Origin: Phocaeicola barnesiae DSM 18169 = JCM 13652
GTDB taxonomy: Bacteria; Bacteroidota; Bacteroidia; Bacteroidales; Bacteroidaceae
Direction of reading: 5' to 3'
Assembly: GCF_000374585.1 (NCBI RefSeq)
Contig: NZ_KB894643.1
Span: forward strand, 26,773 to 90,772
DNA length: 64,000 bases
The position numbers and the translations under genes were made by a program. The notes under the pieces were generated by a model. The model saw nothing but the letters and a program-made list of their open reading frames with translations. It was not told the origin of the DNA and searched no databases. This document shows, one piece after another, positions 7,729-15,216 of the stretch (its first letter is position 1; each line of letters opens with the position of its first letter).

Positions 7729-7747
7729 GGGTGTATATTTGGGTGTA
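7729..7747. repeat. Paired GGGTGTA words, left arm of element B
   Basis: GGGTGTA occurs at 7729 and 7741, exactly 12 bp apart. The same pair with the same 12-bp period lies at 18058 and 18070 near the other end of the element. Two helical-face-spaced copies at both ends suggest integrase arm-type sites; this is an inference. Confidence 0.5.
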
Positions 7748-7768
7748 GAATTTCAAACGCACCCAATT

Positions 7769-9052
7769 ATGAATATCAAACGAAACATCATTTTTGCATT
7801 GGAAAGCCGGAAGAAGAACGGTGTGCCAATCGTGGAGAACGTGCCTATCCGTATGCGTGTCATATACGCAAGCCAGCGCATTGAGTTTACAACGGGTTAC
7901 CGCATTGATGTAGCCAAGTGGGATGCTGACAAGCAGCGAGTGAAGAACGGGTGTACCAACAAATTAAAGCAAAGTGCATCTGAAATCAATGCCGATCTTC
8001 TGAAATACTATACCGAAATTCAAAATGTGTTCAAGGAGTTTGAGGTACAGGAAACCATGCCAACCACCCAACAACTAAAGGATGCGTTCAACCTACGGAT
8101 GAAGAATGCCAACGAAGAACAGCAGGAAGAAGCACGAATAAGTTTTTGGGAGGTGTTCGATGAATTTGTAAAAGAATGCGGCAACCAGAATAACTGGACT
8201 GAATCCACATACGAAAAGTTTGCAGCCGTTAAAAATCACCTCAAGGAGTTCAAGGAAGATGTGACCTTTGAGTATTTCGATGAGTTCGGTTTGAACGAGT
8301 ATGTCAATTTCCTGCGAGACAAAAAGGATATGAGGAACAGTACCATCGGCAAGCAAATGGGATTTCTCAAATGGTTTTTACGGTGGAGTTTCAAAAAGGG
8401 ATATAACCAGAATATCGCATACGACACATTCAAACCTAAACTGAAAACCACTTCCAAGAAGGTAATCTTTCTTACATGGGATGAGCTGAACAAACTTAAA
8501 GATTATCAAATACCCAAAGACAAACAATATCTGGAACGTGTCCGGGATGTTTTCCTGTTCTGTTGCTTCACCAGTCTGCGATATTCGGATGTCCGTAACT
8601 TAAAGCGAAGTGATGTTAAGTCCGACCATATAGAAGTTACCACCGTTAAAACGGCAGACAGTCTGAGTATTGAACTGAACAAGTACAGTAAAGCCATACT
8701 TGAAAAATACAAGGACATCCATTTTGAAAACCACATGGCACTGCCCGTTATCAGTAATCAGAAAATGAACGATTACCTGAAGGAACTGGGAGAACTGGCA
8801 GAAATTAACGAACCTATACGTGAAACCTACTACAAAGGAAATGAACGTATAGATGAAGTTACACCGAAATACGCATTGCTCAGCACACATGCAGGAAGAA
8901 GGACATTCATCTGTAATGCGCTGGCTCTCGGTATTCCAGCACAGGTTGTAATGAAATGGACGGGACACAGCGACTACAAGGCAATGAAACCGTACATTGA
9001 CATAGCCGATGATATTAAGGCTAATGCAATGAACAGGTTCAACCAACTATAA
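7769..9052 (+). CDS. Tyrosine recombinase (integrase), element B
   Basis: 427 residues from ATG 7769 (MNIKRNIIFALESRKKNGVP); the frame is open from 7655, but the chosen Met matches the usual N-terminus of this family. It has an N-terminal arm-binding domain, a SAM-like domain and a catalytic domain with SLRYSDV (Arg I, about residue 272), a conserved lysine region VKTADSLSIELNK, THAGRRTF (H-x-x-R, about 373) and WTGHSDYKAMKPYIDI (His and Tyr, about 409). Unlike the neighbouring integrase, Arg I is present. It faces away from integrase A across the att-like site and should act on the tRNA-Ser 3' end. Confidence 0.92.
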   Translation: MNIKRNIIFALESRKKNGVPIVENVPIRMRVIYASQRIEFTTGYRIDVAKWDADKQRVKNGCTNKLKQSASEINADLLKYYTEIQNVFKEFEVQETMPTTQQLKDAFNLRMKNANEEQQEEARISFWEVFDEFVKECGNQNNWTESTYEKFAAVKNHLKEFKEDVTFEYFDEFGLNEYVNFLRDKKDMRNSTIGKQMGFLKWFLRWSFKKGYNQNIAYDTFKPKLKTTSKKVIFLTWDELNKLKDYQIPKDKQYLERVRDVFLFCCFTSLRYSDVRNLKRSDVKSDHIEVTTVKTADSLSIELNKYSKAILEKYKDIHFENHMALPVISNQKMNDYLKELGELAEINEPIRETYYKGNERIDEVTPKYALLSTHAGRRTFICNALALGIPAQVVMKWTGHSDYKAMKPYIDIADDIKANAMNRFNQL

Positions 9053-9091
9053 AAGTATCAGTCAGTTTCACAGATTATCATTTATTAAAGT

Positions 9092-9099
9092 TATCTTTG
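9092..9099 (+). promoter_or_regulatory. -7 box for the YhcG operon
   Basis: TATCTTTG matches TAnnTTTG and lies 20 bases upstream of the ATG at 9119. It gives the nuclease operon a promoter separate from the integrase. Confidence 0.55.
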
Positions 9100-9118
9100 T
9101 TAAGTAATAGTTAGTGAT

Positions 9119-10411
9119 ATGGAGAATAACAACGAACATAATATAAAGAAAGGTCATTTTGATGCCTTTGTCCATGCTGTCGGTTCGGAAATAGAACAGG
9201 CACAAGTCCGGTTGATTACCGCTGCCAATGCGCAGATGTTGTTCCATTACTGGAAAATGGGTAATTATATACTGTACCACCAACACCTGCATGGGTGGGG
9301 TGGTAAAATTATCAAGAAGTTGGCGCAGGCAATCCGATTCAATTACCCGGAAAAGAAAGGATATTCGGAGCGTAATCTTACTTATATGTGCCAGTTTGCC
9401 CGTTTATATCCGTTAAATGTACTTCGTAGTTTTATTGAAACAGATTCAATACTGTCTGTCCCCAATATTCAAAACATTACTAATGAAGTCCTTAAACTTA
9501 ATAGCGGGCAATTTACGCAGGAACTTACTGCGCAAATACAATCTACAGATAATCAATCTTTAGAAATTACGCAGGAGATTCCTGCGCAATTTCAGAATGT
9601 AGCAAAAACAGTAGCAACCATCTATAAAATAAAAATAGAGGATATAGAAGATTTATTCTTGACGTCACCGATTGCAAGAATAAATTGGGCAAGCCATATG
9701 GTCATACTCAATAATCCGCTACCATTAGGTGTAAGGTATTGGTATATGAAACAATCTGTAGAAATGGGGTGGAGCAGTAATGTGCTGAAAATGCAGATTG
9801 AAAGCAATCTGTATGACAGACAAATCAAGAGTAACAAGGTAAACAACTTCACTGCCACACTTCCGGCACCTCAAAGCGATCTTGCCAATTATCTGTTAAA
9901 AGACCCGTATATCTTTGACTTGGCAGGAGCAAAGGAAAAGGCTGACGAAAGGGATATAGAAGAACAGTTGGTAAAGCATGTAACCCGTTACTTGCTGGAA
10001 ATGGGTAACGGCTTTGCTTTTGTTGCCAGACAGAAACATTTCCAGATTGGGGACAGTGACTTTTTCGCCGACCTGATTCTATATAATATCAAGCTTCACG
10101 CCTATGTTGTCGTGGAATTGAAAGCAACACCATTCAAACCGGAATATGCAGGGCAGTTAAATTTCTATATCAATGTTGTAGATGATAAACTGAGGGGAGA
10201 AAATGATAACAAGACCATCGGTCTTTTGCTGTGCAGGGGTAAGGATGAGGTCGTGGCACAATATGCCTTGGCTGGATATGACCAGCCGATAGGTATCAGC
10301 GACTATCAATTGAGCAAGGCAGTACCCGAAAATCTGAAATCTGCCCTACCGAGTATAGAAGAAGTGGAAGAAGAACTGACCTTATTCCTTGACAAGGACA
10401 AGAACCCTTAA
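9119..10411 (+). CDS. YhcG-type PD-(D/E)XK nuclease (DUF1016)
   Basis: A 430-residue protein with the two-part layout of YhcG proteins. The N-terminal part (residues about 15-240) has MLFHYWKMGNYI, YSERNLTYMCQFARLYP and INWASHMVILN, DUF1016 landmarks. The C-terminal nuclease (about 260-400) has GDSDFFADLILYN and VVVELKATPF, giving the Asp and ExK of a PD-(D/E)XK site, then GQLNFYINVVD. It probably acts on nucleic acid in the cytoplasm. Its own -7 box and the 11-base gap to the next gene mark a two-gene operon just inside the integrase, a usual place for element cargo. Its biological role is not established. Confidence 0.85.
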   Translation: MENNNEHNIKKGHFDAFVHAVGSEIEQAQVRLITAANAQMLFHYWKMGNYILYHQHLHGWGGKIIKKLAQAIRFNYPEKKGYSERNLTYMCQFARLYPLNVLRSFIETDSILSVPNIQNITNEVLKLNSGQFTQELTAQIQSTDNQSLEITQEIPAQFQNVAKTVATIYKIKIEDIEDLFLTSPIARINWASHMVILNNPLPLGVRYWYMKQSVEMGWSSNVLKMQIESNLYDRQIKSNKVNNFTATLPAPQSDLANYLLKDPYIFDLAGAKEKADERDIEEQLVKHVTRYLLEMGNGFAFVARQKHFQIGDSDFFADLILYNIKLHAYVVVELKATPFKPEYAGQLNFYINVVDDKLRGENDNKTIGLLLCRGKDEVVAQYALAGYDQPIGISDYQLSKAVPENLKSALPSIEEVEEELTLFLDKDKNP

Positions 10412-10422
10412 TATTAAAGTAT

Positions 10423-11442
10423 ATGGCAGGAAAGATACAGACGATGATTCCCCAATACGGAGAACTCAACAGAATATACAGAGACTATATAGATAATTAC
10501 GCTTTCTCTTTTGACAGGCAGAAATTCATATCGGATTTCTATCAGGAGTATAATGACATGAAATCCTTTGAAGCCGCCATACTTGAACTGGTGCTTGACA
10601 GGCAAAAAGAGCAATACACCTTGATACTCAACAGCCTGAAAACTGAAATAGAAAAGAGCATACAGGCTTATGAGATACGCCCGTTAAGTGACAGAGCCAT
10701 AGAACGTGCTTGCTATCAGCACATGGAAAGGTATTCTCAGGAAATTGAAGCCCAGCTGGATGTTACAAGAAGTCTGAGCAAGCCGCTGAATGAAGCCAAC
10801 AACAGGTATGATTCCATTGGTTACAGGGAGCATACAGCCGAAGAGGAAAAACAGGCAGAAAAAGAATATGAACGCTGCAAGGCTGAATATGACAGGGAAA
10901 AAGCAAAACTGAACAAACTCTATGACCAGCAAAAGGCTGCAAGAACAGAGGCATTCCAATATATGAAGAACTGTTGTTCGGACATATACCGTCAAAGCAG
11001 CCTTTTTCTGGATATATTAAAGAAATACATTCCTGACGGGAAGCAGCAGGACGAACCGGGCAAACCAATCAGTCAGCAGGAAACAACAGAAGAACAACAG
11101 GAATATTTCAGCATGAAATTACTTTCGCTCATTCATGAGGTGTGCATAGGAGAACAGTTCGAAGAAATTTCCGCACCGGATTTCTATGCCAATATGAATC
11201 TTCACCCCTGCAACTGTAAGCTGAAAATAAAACCGAGAGAGAAAATACGTGTATGCTATCTGATATTCCTGATGAGCGAGAAACTCTCCAAGCAGGACAG
11301 GGACAAATGGAAAGACAGAATACTGAAACTGCTGGATATTGACGACAGCTACTACAAATCCAAATACAAGGAGCCTGTTTCAGATTTCCCCAGTGACAGC
11401 AACCAAAATTTCGCCAAGGAAATGGAACATATATTCAGATAA
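10423..11442 (+). CDS. Unrecognised coiled-coil protein, YhcG operon partner
   Basis: A 339-residue soluble protein with no signal peptide or membrane span. Residues about 130-180 are strongly charged with heptad character (HTAEEEKQAEKEYERCKAEY and onward), a likely coiled coil. The C-terminal part (about 230-339) is more globular and has HPCNCKLKIKPREKIRVCYL, with clustered Cys and Lys residues. I do not recognise the family. It starts 11 bases after the YhcG nuclease, so it is co-transcribed and may be its partner or regulator. It could equally be an independent element-maintenance protein. Confidence 0.7.
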   Translation: MAGKIQTMIPQYGELNRIYRDYIDNYAFSFDRQKFISDFYQEYNDMKSFEAAILELVLDRQKEQYTLILNSLKTEIEKSIQAYEIRPLSDRAIERACYQHMERYSQEIEAQLDVTRSLSKPLNEANNRYDSIGYREHTAEEEKQAEKEYERCKAEYDREKAKLNKLYDQQKAARTEAFQYMKNCCSDIYRQSSLFLDILKKYIPDGKQQDEPGKPISQQETTEEQQEYFSMKLLSLIHEVCIGEQFEEISAPDFYANMNLHPCNCKLKIKPREKIRVCYLIFLMSEKLSKQDRDKWKDRILKLLDIDDSYYKSKYKEPVSDFPSDSNQNFAKEMEHIFR

Positions 11443-11517
11443 TCCCACTAAACAAAGCATTAAATTAAAGCAAATCTAGAATCTGGTAATAGGTAACAAT
11501 TATTAATTCAACAAATT

Positions 11518-11928
11518 ATGAGAAAGAAATTCCACTTTGGCTTATTAGCCTTAATTTCAAGTCTATTTTTCATCACAGGATGTGAGAACAAAGAACGAGA
11601 AAATGGATGGTACTATGTTTCTGATAATCAAAGCAAAGAGTTGTCGGAAAAGCCCTTTATGACTACTAAGGACATATCAGAAGTATCTCTTGAGACAGAT
11701 AATACAGGAAACAGTATCATCGTTTTTAAACTTAAAAAAAATGGTATGAAGAAACTGGAAAATGCAACAGATTTGTCAAAAGGAAAATATATTGCTTTTT
11801 TTTATGATGGCACTATCATTTCAATGCCTCTTGTCAATGAGAAAATTTCTTCTGAATTTATGCAAATTACAAATTCAGACTCTTCTTTACTTAAAAATGT
11901 CTATAATAGTTTAAAAAAACAAATATAG
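11518..11928 (+). CDS. Lipoprotein resembling the SecDF P1 head domain
   Basis: A 136-residue protein with a lipoprotein signal: basic start, hydrophobic stretch and the lipobox FITGC, so Cys 22 should be lipidated and the protein held at a membrane facing outward. Residues about 60-125 (IIVFKLKKNGMKKLENATDL, then YIAFFYDGTIISMPLVNEKI) follow the pattern of the SecD/SecDF P1 head subdomain (F.l...G...f...T ... ia.vlDg.vis.P.i...i). Full SecD has membrane spans; this protein has none. It may be an independently used fold. It lies 75 bases after the coiled-coil gene on the same strand. Confidence 0.6.
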   Translation: MRKKFHFGLLALISSLFFITGCENKERENGWYYVSDNQSKELSEKPFMTTKDISEVSLETDNTGNSIIVFKLKKNGMKKLENATDLSKGKYIAFFYDGTIISMPLVNEKISSEFMQITNSDSSLLKNVYNSLKKQI

Positions 11929-11972
11929 ATACAAAAGGACGGTGTGTCATAATACCCAAATTATAAAGATTT

Positions 11973-12002
11973 ACCCCTGTCACAGATAGCTGTAGCAGGG
12001 GT
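11973..12002 (+). terminator. Hairpin after lipoprotein gene
   Basis: ACCCCTG (11973-11979) pairs with CAGGGGT (11996-12002), with an inner ACAG/CTGT stem. It lies 45 bases after the lipoprotein stop and is followed by a short T-rich stretch. Confidence 0.5.
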
Positions 12003-12212
12003 TAGTCTTTCAAAAAGGGAGTTTTGACACAACCCCTTTTCCCAAACCATAAGCTAAAAATTGATATAAGCTAGTGTCACATCCTTATGCACATAACCAA
12101 CATTTTTCATGTTGCTAATCTGTCGCCTATAATTGGACAGGACTTCATCATTTATTTGTACCTCTTTCTGCGCAGCGTGATATATTTTGCTATTTTACGA
12201 TATTTCCACTTT

Positions 12213-12250
12213 TACCACTCGAAATAATTTTTGAGTGGTATTTTTATTTT
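12213..12250 (+). terminator. Hairpin with T run
   Basis: TACCACTC (12213-12220) pairs with GAGTGGTA (12233-12240), followed by TTTTTATTTT on the plus strand. Confidence 0.6.
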
Positions 12251-12316
12251 CTGATATTCAATAAGATATAATAATATTCGGCTTATACCGTCCCCATCCT
12301 TACCACTCATAACCCT

Positions 12317-12324
12317 ATCTAATT
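12317..12324 (+). promoter_or_regulatory. -7 box upstream of DUF3853 gene
   Basis: TAATTTTG fits the TAnnTTTG consensus, giving a leader of about 70 bases to the ATG at 12397. The leader contains CAGCC and GGCTG words that can pair. Confidence 0.5.
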
Positions 12325-12396
12325 TTGCATCGTTCGAGAACAGAAATAACAGCCAGTGCGCAGGGCTGATTGTTTAACGACTAAATAGATTGGACG

Positions 12397-12705
12397 ATGA
12401 CAGATATCCAAGAATTATTATCAAAACCCGTCTGGCAGATGACAGGCGAAGAATTCATATTCCTGAGTAAACATGCTTCAGGTCAGGTCGAAGCATTGCC
12501 GCAACCCGTTACAGACACGGAAAAGAAGTATGTGTACGGAATACTCGGTATAGCCAAACTGTTCGGGTGCAGTCTGCCCACTGCCAACCGCATAAAGAAA
12601 AGCGGTAAGATAGACAAGGCGATTACCCAGATAGGGCGCAAGATTATCGTAGATGCAGAATTGGCACTTGAACTTGCCGGGAAGAAAACAGGAGGACGGA
12701 AATAA
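12397..12705 (+). CDS. DUF3853-family protein
   Basis: A 102-residue protein starting MTDIQELLSKPVWQMTGEEF, the typical opening of DUF3853 proteins of Bacteroides mobile elements. Residues about 45-95 (YVYGILGIAKLFGCSLPTAN, then IGRKIIVDAELAL) form an excisionase-like HTH with a winged strand. Its stop TAA overlaps the next ATG (TAATG), so translation with the AAA ATPase is coupled. A role in replication or mobilisation control is likely from context. Confidence 0.8.
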   Translation: MTDIQELLSKPVWQMTGEEFIFLSKHASGQVEALPQPVTDTEKKYVYGILGIAKLFGCSLPTANRIKKSGKIDKAITQIGRKIIVDAELALELAGKKTGGRK

Positions 12706-13796
12706 TGGGAGGTATGCTTATGGACTATATGAAAGAAATAAAGGAGATTTCGGCAGAACAGGCAATAATCCTTTGGCAAGCTTCACGCCTGAGCCTGTCG
12801 AAAGTCTACGAGAAAGCACCTGAGATTCTAAAAGTGCAAGGTTCGGTCATTGGTACACTGGGCAATTTCAGTGCATCTATCGGCAAAGCCAAAAGTAAAA
12901 AGACTTTCAATGTATCGGCTATCGTAGCCGCTGCATTGAAAAACGGTACGGTACTGCGGTATGTTGCGGAACTACCGGAAGAAAAAAGGAAGATTCTTTA
13001 TGTGGACACGGAACAAAGCCCTTATCACTGTCTGAAAGTCATGAAACGTATTTTACGGCTTGCTGGTCTTCTTGATGACAGGGACAATGAACATTTGGAG
13101 TTTCTCGCTTTGAGGAAATACACGCCCGAACAGCGTATCAGGATTGTTGAACAGGCTATCTATAATACACCGGACATAGGGCTTGTAATCATAGACGGCA
13201 TCCGCGATATGGTATATGACATCAACAGTCCGGGAGAATCGACACGCATTATATCCAAACTGATGCAGTGGACAGATGACAGGCAGATACACATCCATAC
13301 GATACTCCACCAGAACAAAGGCGATGAAAACGCAAGAGGTCATATCGGTACGGAACTGAACAACAAGGCGGAAACCGTTCTGCTGGTGGAAAAGGACAAG
13401 AGCAACGGGGATATAAGCAATGTTTCAGCCATGCACATCCGTGCAATGGATTTCGAGCCTTTCGCTTTCCGTATCAACGACAATGCATTGCCTGAACTCA
13501 TAGAGGGGTACAGACCCGAAGCGAAGAAACCCGGAAGACCGGAAGAGGAAAAGTTTGACCCTTACAGACATATTAGCGAACAGCAGCACCGCATAGCACT
13601 GGAAGCGGCTTTCGGACTGAAAGAGGAATACGGCTACAAGGATCTGGAAACCGCCTTAATCAAGTCATATATGTCGGTAGGTGTAAAACTGAACCATCAA
13701 AAGGCGGTATCACTTATCACCATGCTCCGGAACAAACGGATGATAGTACAGGAGAACGGCAGGAAATACACGTTCAAGCCGGACTTTCACTATTAG
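12705..13796 (+). CDS. RecA-fold AAA ATPase/helicase-like protein
   Basis: A 363-residue protein of the RepA-like ATPase type found in Bacteroides mobilisable elements. The P-loop is unusual: FSASIGKAKSKKTF, with Lys where the second Gly of GxxxxGKT would be (about residues 55-70). Walker B is GLVIIDGIRDM (about 158-168); TILHQNKGDENARGHIGTEL matches the sensor/H3-H4 region. The C-terminal 100 residues look like a winged helix. It is translationally coupled to DUF3853 and followed by iteron-like repeats and a primase, so it likely takes part in element replication. The second Met (residue 4) is an alternative start. Confidence 0.8.
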   Translation: MGGMLMDYMKEIKEISAEQAIILWQASRLSLSKVYEKAPEILKVQGSVIGTLGNFSASIGKAKSKKTFNVSAIVAAALKNGTVLRYVAELPEEKRKILYVDTEQSPYHCLKVMKRILRLAGLLDDRDNEHLEFLALRKYTPEQRIRIVEQAIYNTPDIGLVIIDGIRDMVYDINSPGESTRIISKLMQWTDDRQIHIHTILHQNKGDENARGHIGTELNNKAETVLLVEKDKSNGDISNVSAMHIRAMDFEPFAFRINDNALPELIEGYRPEAKKPGRPEEEKFDPYRHISEQQHRIALEAAFGLKEEYGYKDLETALIKSYMSVGVKLNHQKAVSLITMLRNKRMIVQENGRKYTFKPDFHY

Positions 13797-13810
13797 ACCG
13801 TCTAACCTGT

Positions 13811-13932
13811 AATCACTTCACTTTATTCGGCTGGTCTATATATTAAGGATTAAGCGAAGTGGTTGCAGGGTATGGTAAACCGCTTCACTTTATTACCGTA
13901 TTCTATATATACGAAAATAAAGTGAAGTGATT
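13811..13932. repeat. Iteron-like repeats, candidate replication origin
   Basis: AATCACTTCACTTTATT (13811-13827) recurs as an exact inverted copy at 13916-13932. A third, partial direct copy, CGCTTCACTTTATTA, lies at 13881-13895, and GCGAAGTGGTT at 13854 resembles its complement. A further CCGTAC/GTACGG hairpin is at 13940-13962. The block sits between the ATPase and primase genes, where an origin or operator is expected. Confidence 0.6.
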
Positions 13933-14011
13933 ATACAGACCGTACTTCATAAAAAGGTACGGGCGAAAAGAGAATAAATATTCCAACCATTATTCAAACA
14001 CTCATCTTATT

Positions 14012-14971
14012 ATGGATATACAGACAGCAAAACAAATCAGGATAGCGGATTTTCTGTACAGTTTGGGCTATTCTCCAGTCAAACAGCAAGGTATCAACCT
14101 GTGGTATAAATCCCCGTTACGGGAAGAGACAGAACCCTCGTTCAAAGTAAATACAGAGCGCAACCAATGGTATGATTTTGCAATTGGTAAAGGTGGAAAT
14201 ATCATTGCACTGGCACAGGAACTTTACTGTTCCGACTATGTGCCTTATCTTCTACAGAAAATCGAGGAACAGACACCACACATACATCCCGTGTCTTTCT
14301 CTTTTGGCAAGCAGCCATTTTCTGAGCCGAGTTTTCAGGAGTTGGACATTGTGCTGCTGGCTTCTCCTGCCCTGCTTGCCTACCTACAGGAAAGAGGGAT
14401 AAACACGGCACTGGCGAAAAGAGAATGTAAGGAAGCCCGTTTCACCCACAGCGGTAAACGGTATTTCGCCATTGCCTTTCCGAATATATCTGGAGGTTAT
14501 GAAATCCGCAACCGATATTTCAAGGGATGTGTCGCACCGAAGGAAATATCACACATCAGGCATTCGGGAGAACCGAGGGAGACCTGCTACGTTTTTGAGG
14601 GATTTATGGATTACCTTTCCTTTCTTACCTTAAGGCTGGAAAGCTGTCCGCAATCACCCGATTTCGACAGGCAGGATTACATAGTTCTTAATTCCGTAGC
14701 CAATGTTCCCAAGGCACTCTATCCGTTGGGAAGCTATGAGCGCATCCACTGTTTCTTTGACAATGACCGTGCAGGAATGGAAGCCCTACAGCAAATCCGA
14801 AAGGAGTATGATGCTACTCGGTATATACGTGACGCCTCTCAAATCTACAATGAATGTAAAGATCTGAACGAATATTTACAGAAACGAATAGCTGATAGAA
14901 AAGAGCAAGCGCAATCTGTCAAAAAGAGGAATGATACGCTATCCAAAAAACCGAAAAGCTTCCGGTTATAG
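14012..14971 (+). CDS. Toprim-domain primase of mobilisable element
   Basis: A 319-residue protein. The N-terminal 70 residues have the frame of a CHC2 primase zinc-binding domain (LYSLGYSPVKQQG, SPLREETEPSFKVN, WYDFAIGKGGNII), but the metal-binding cysteines are absent. The Toprim domain follows: VFEGFMDYLSFL (catalytic Glu, about residue 196) and IHCFFDNDRAGMEAL (Asp pair, about 248). The C-terminus is basic. It should prime DNA synthesis for the element after transfer or during replication. It is flanked by the iteron-like repeats and by the oriT-like cluster, in line with that job. Confidence 0.85.
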   Translation: MDIQTAKQIRIADFLYSLGYSPVKQQGINLWYKSPLREETEPSFKVNTERNQWYDFAIGKGGNIIALAQELYCSDYVPYLLQKIEEQTPHIHPVSFSFGKQPFSEPSFQELDIVLLASPALLAYLQERGINTALAKRECKEARFTHSGKRYFAIAFPNISGGYEIRNRYFKGCVAPKEISHIRHSGEPRETCYVFEGFMDYLSFLTLRLESCPQSPDFDRQDYIVLNSVANVPKALYPLGSYERIHCFFDNDRAGMEALQQIRKEYDATRYIRDASQIYNECKDLNEYLQKRIADRKEQAQSVKKRNDTLSKKPKSFRL

Positions 14972-15103
14972 CCCACTATAACTACACGCTTCGCTTACGT
15001 AGTTGTGGGCTCTCCCGAGGGGATTAGGGCTTTGCCCTAATGACCCACTCAGGGCGTTTCTCCCCTGAGAACCCCGAGCAAAGGCTTTTGCAGAAGTGCA
15101 AAA
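14970..15103. other. Candidate oriT: cluster of inverted repeats
   Basis: Three inverted repeats follow one another between primase and relaxase: AGCCCAC..ACTAC/GTAGT.GTGGGCT (14970-15011), ATTAGGGC/GCCCTAAT (15023-15041) and TTTTGCA/TGCAAAA (15086-15103). The 197-bp stretch 14972-15168 has no gene. An oriT is normally adjacent to its MobV relaxase gene, so this is the best place for the nick site; the first hairpin could instead terminate the primase transcript. Confidence 0.55.
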
Positions 15104-15216
15104 TGCAGACCCTCTCTTTGCAATCTCCGCTTATGGGTTACACCCCTAAGAACCCTGTGCGGTTATGAGTGGACAACAGAATATTTTATCAACAATCCGA
15201 ATCAAAATTTAAGAAT

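Larger units (their letters stand above)
11929..12396. other. Intergenic region, hairpins only
   Basis: No plus-strand gene is supported. It contains hairpins at 11973-12002 and 12213-12240 and a TAATTTTG box at 12317-12324 ahead of the DUF3853 gene. On the minus strand 12054-12200 reads as a short frame without a start and is treated as doubtful. Confidence 0.6.

Noticed and set aside
12054-12200. Minus frame ending NMKNVGYVHKDVTLAYINF
   Set aside because: No start codon, about 45 codons, no family recognised; may be a gene remnant but cannot be supported.
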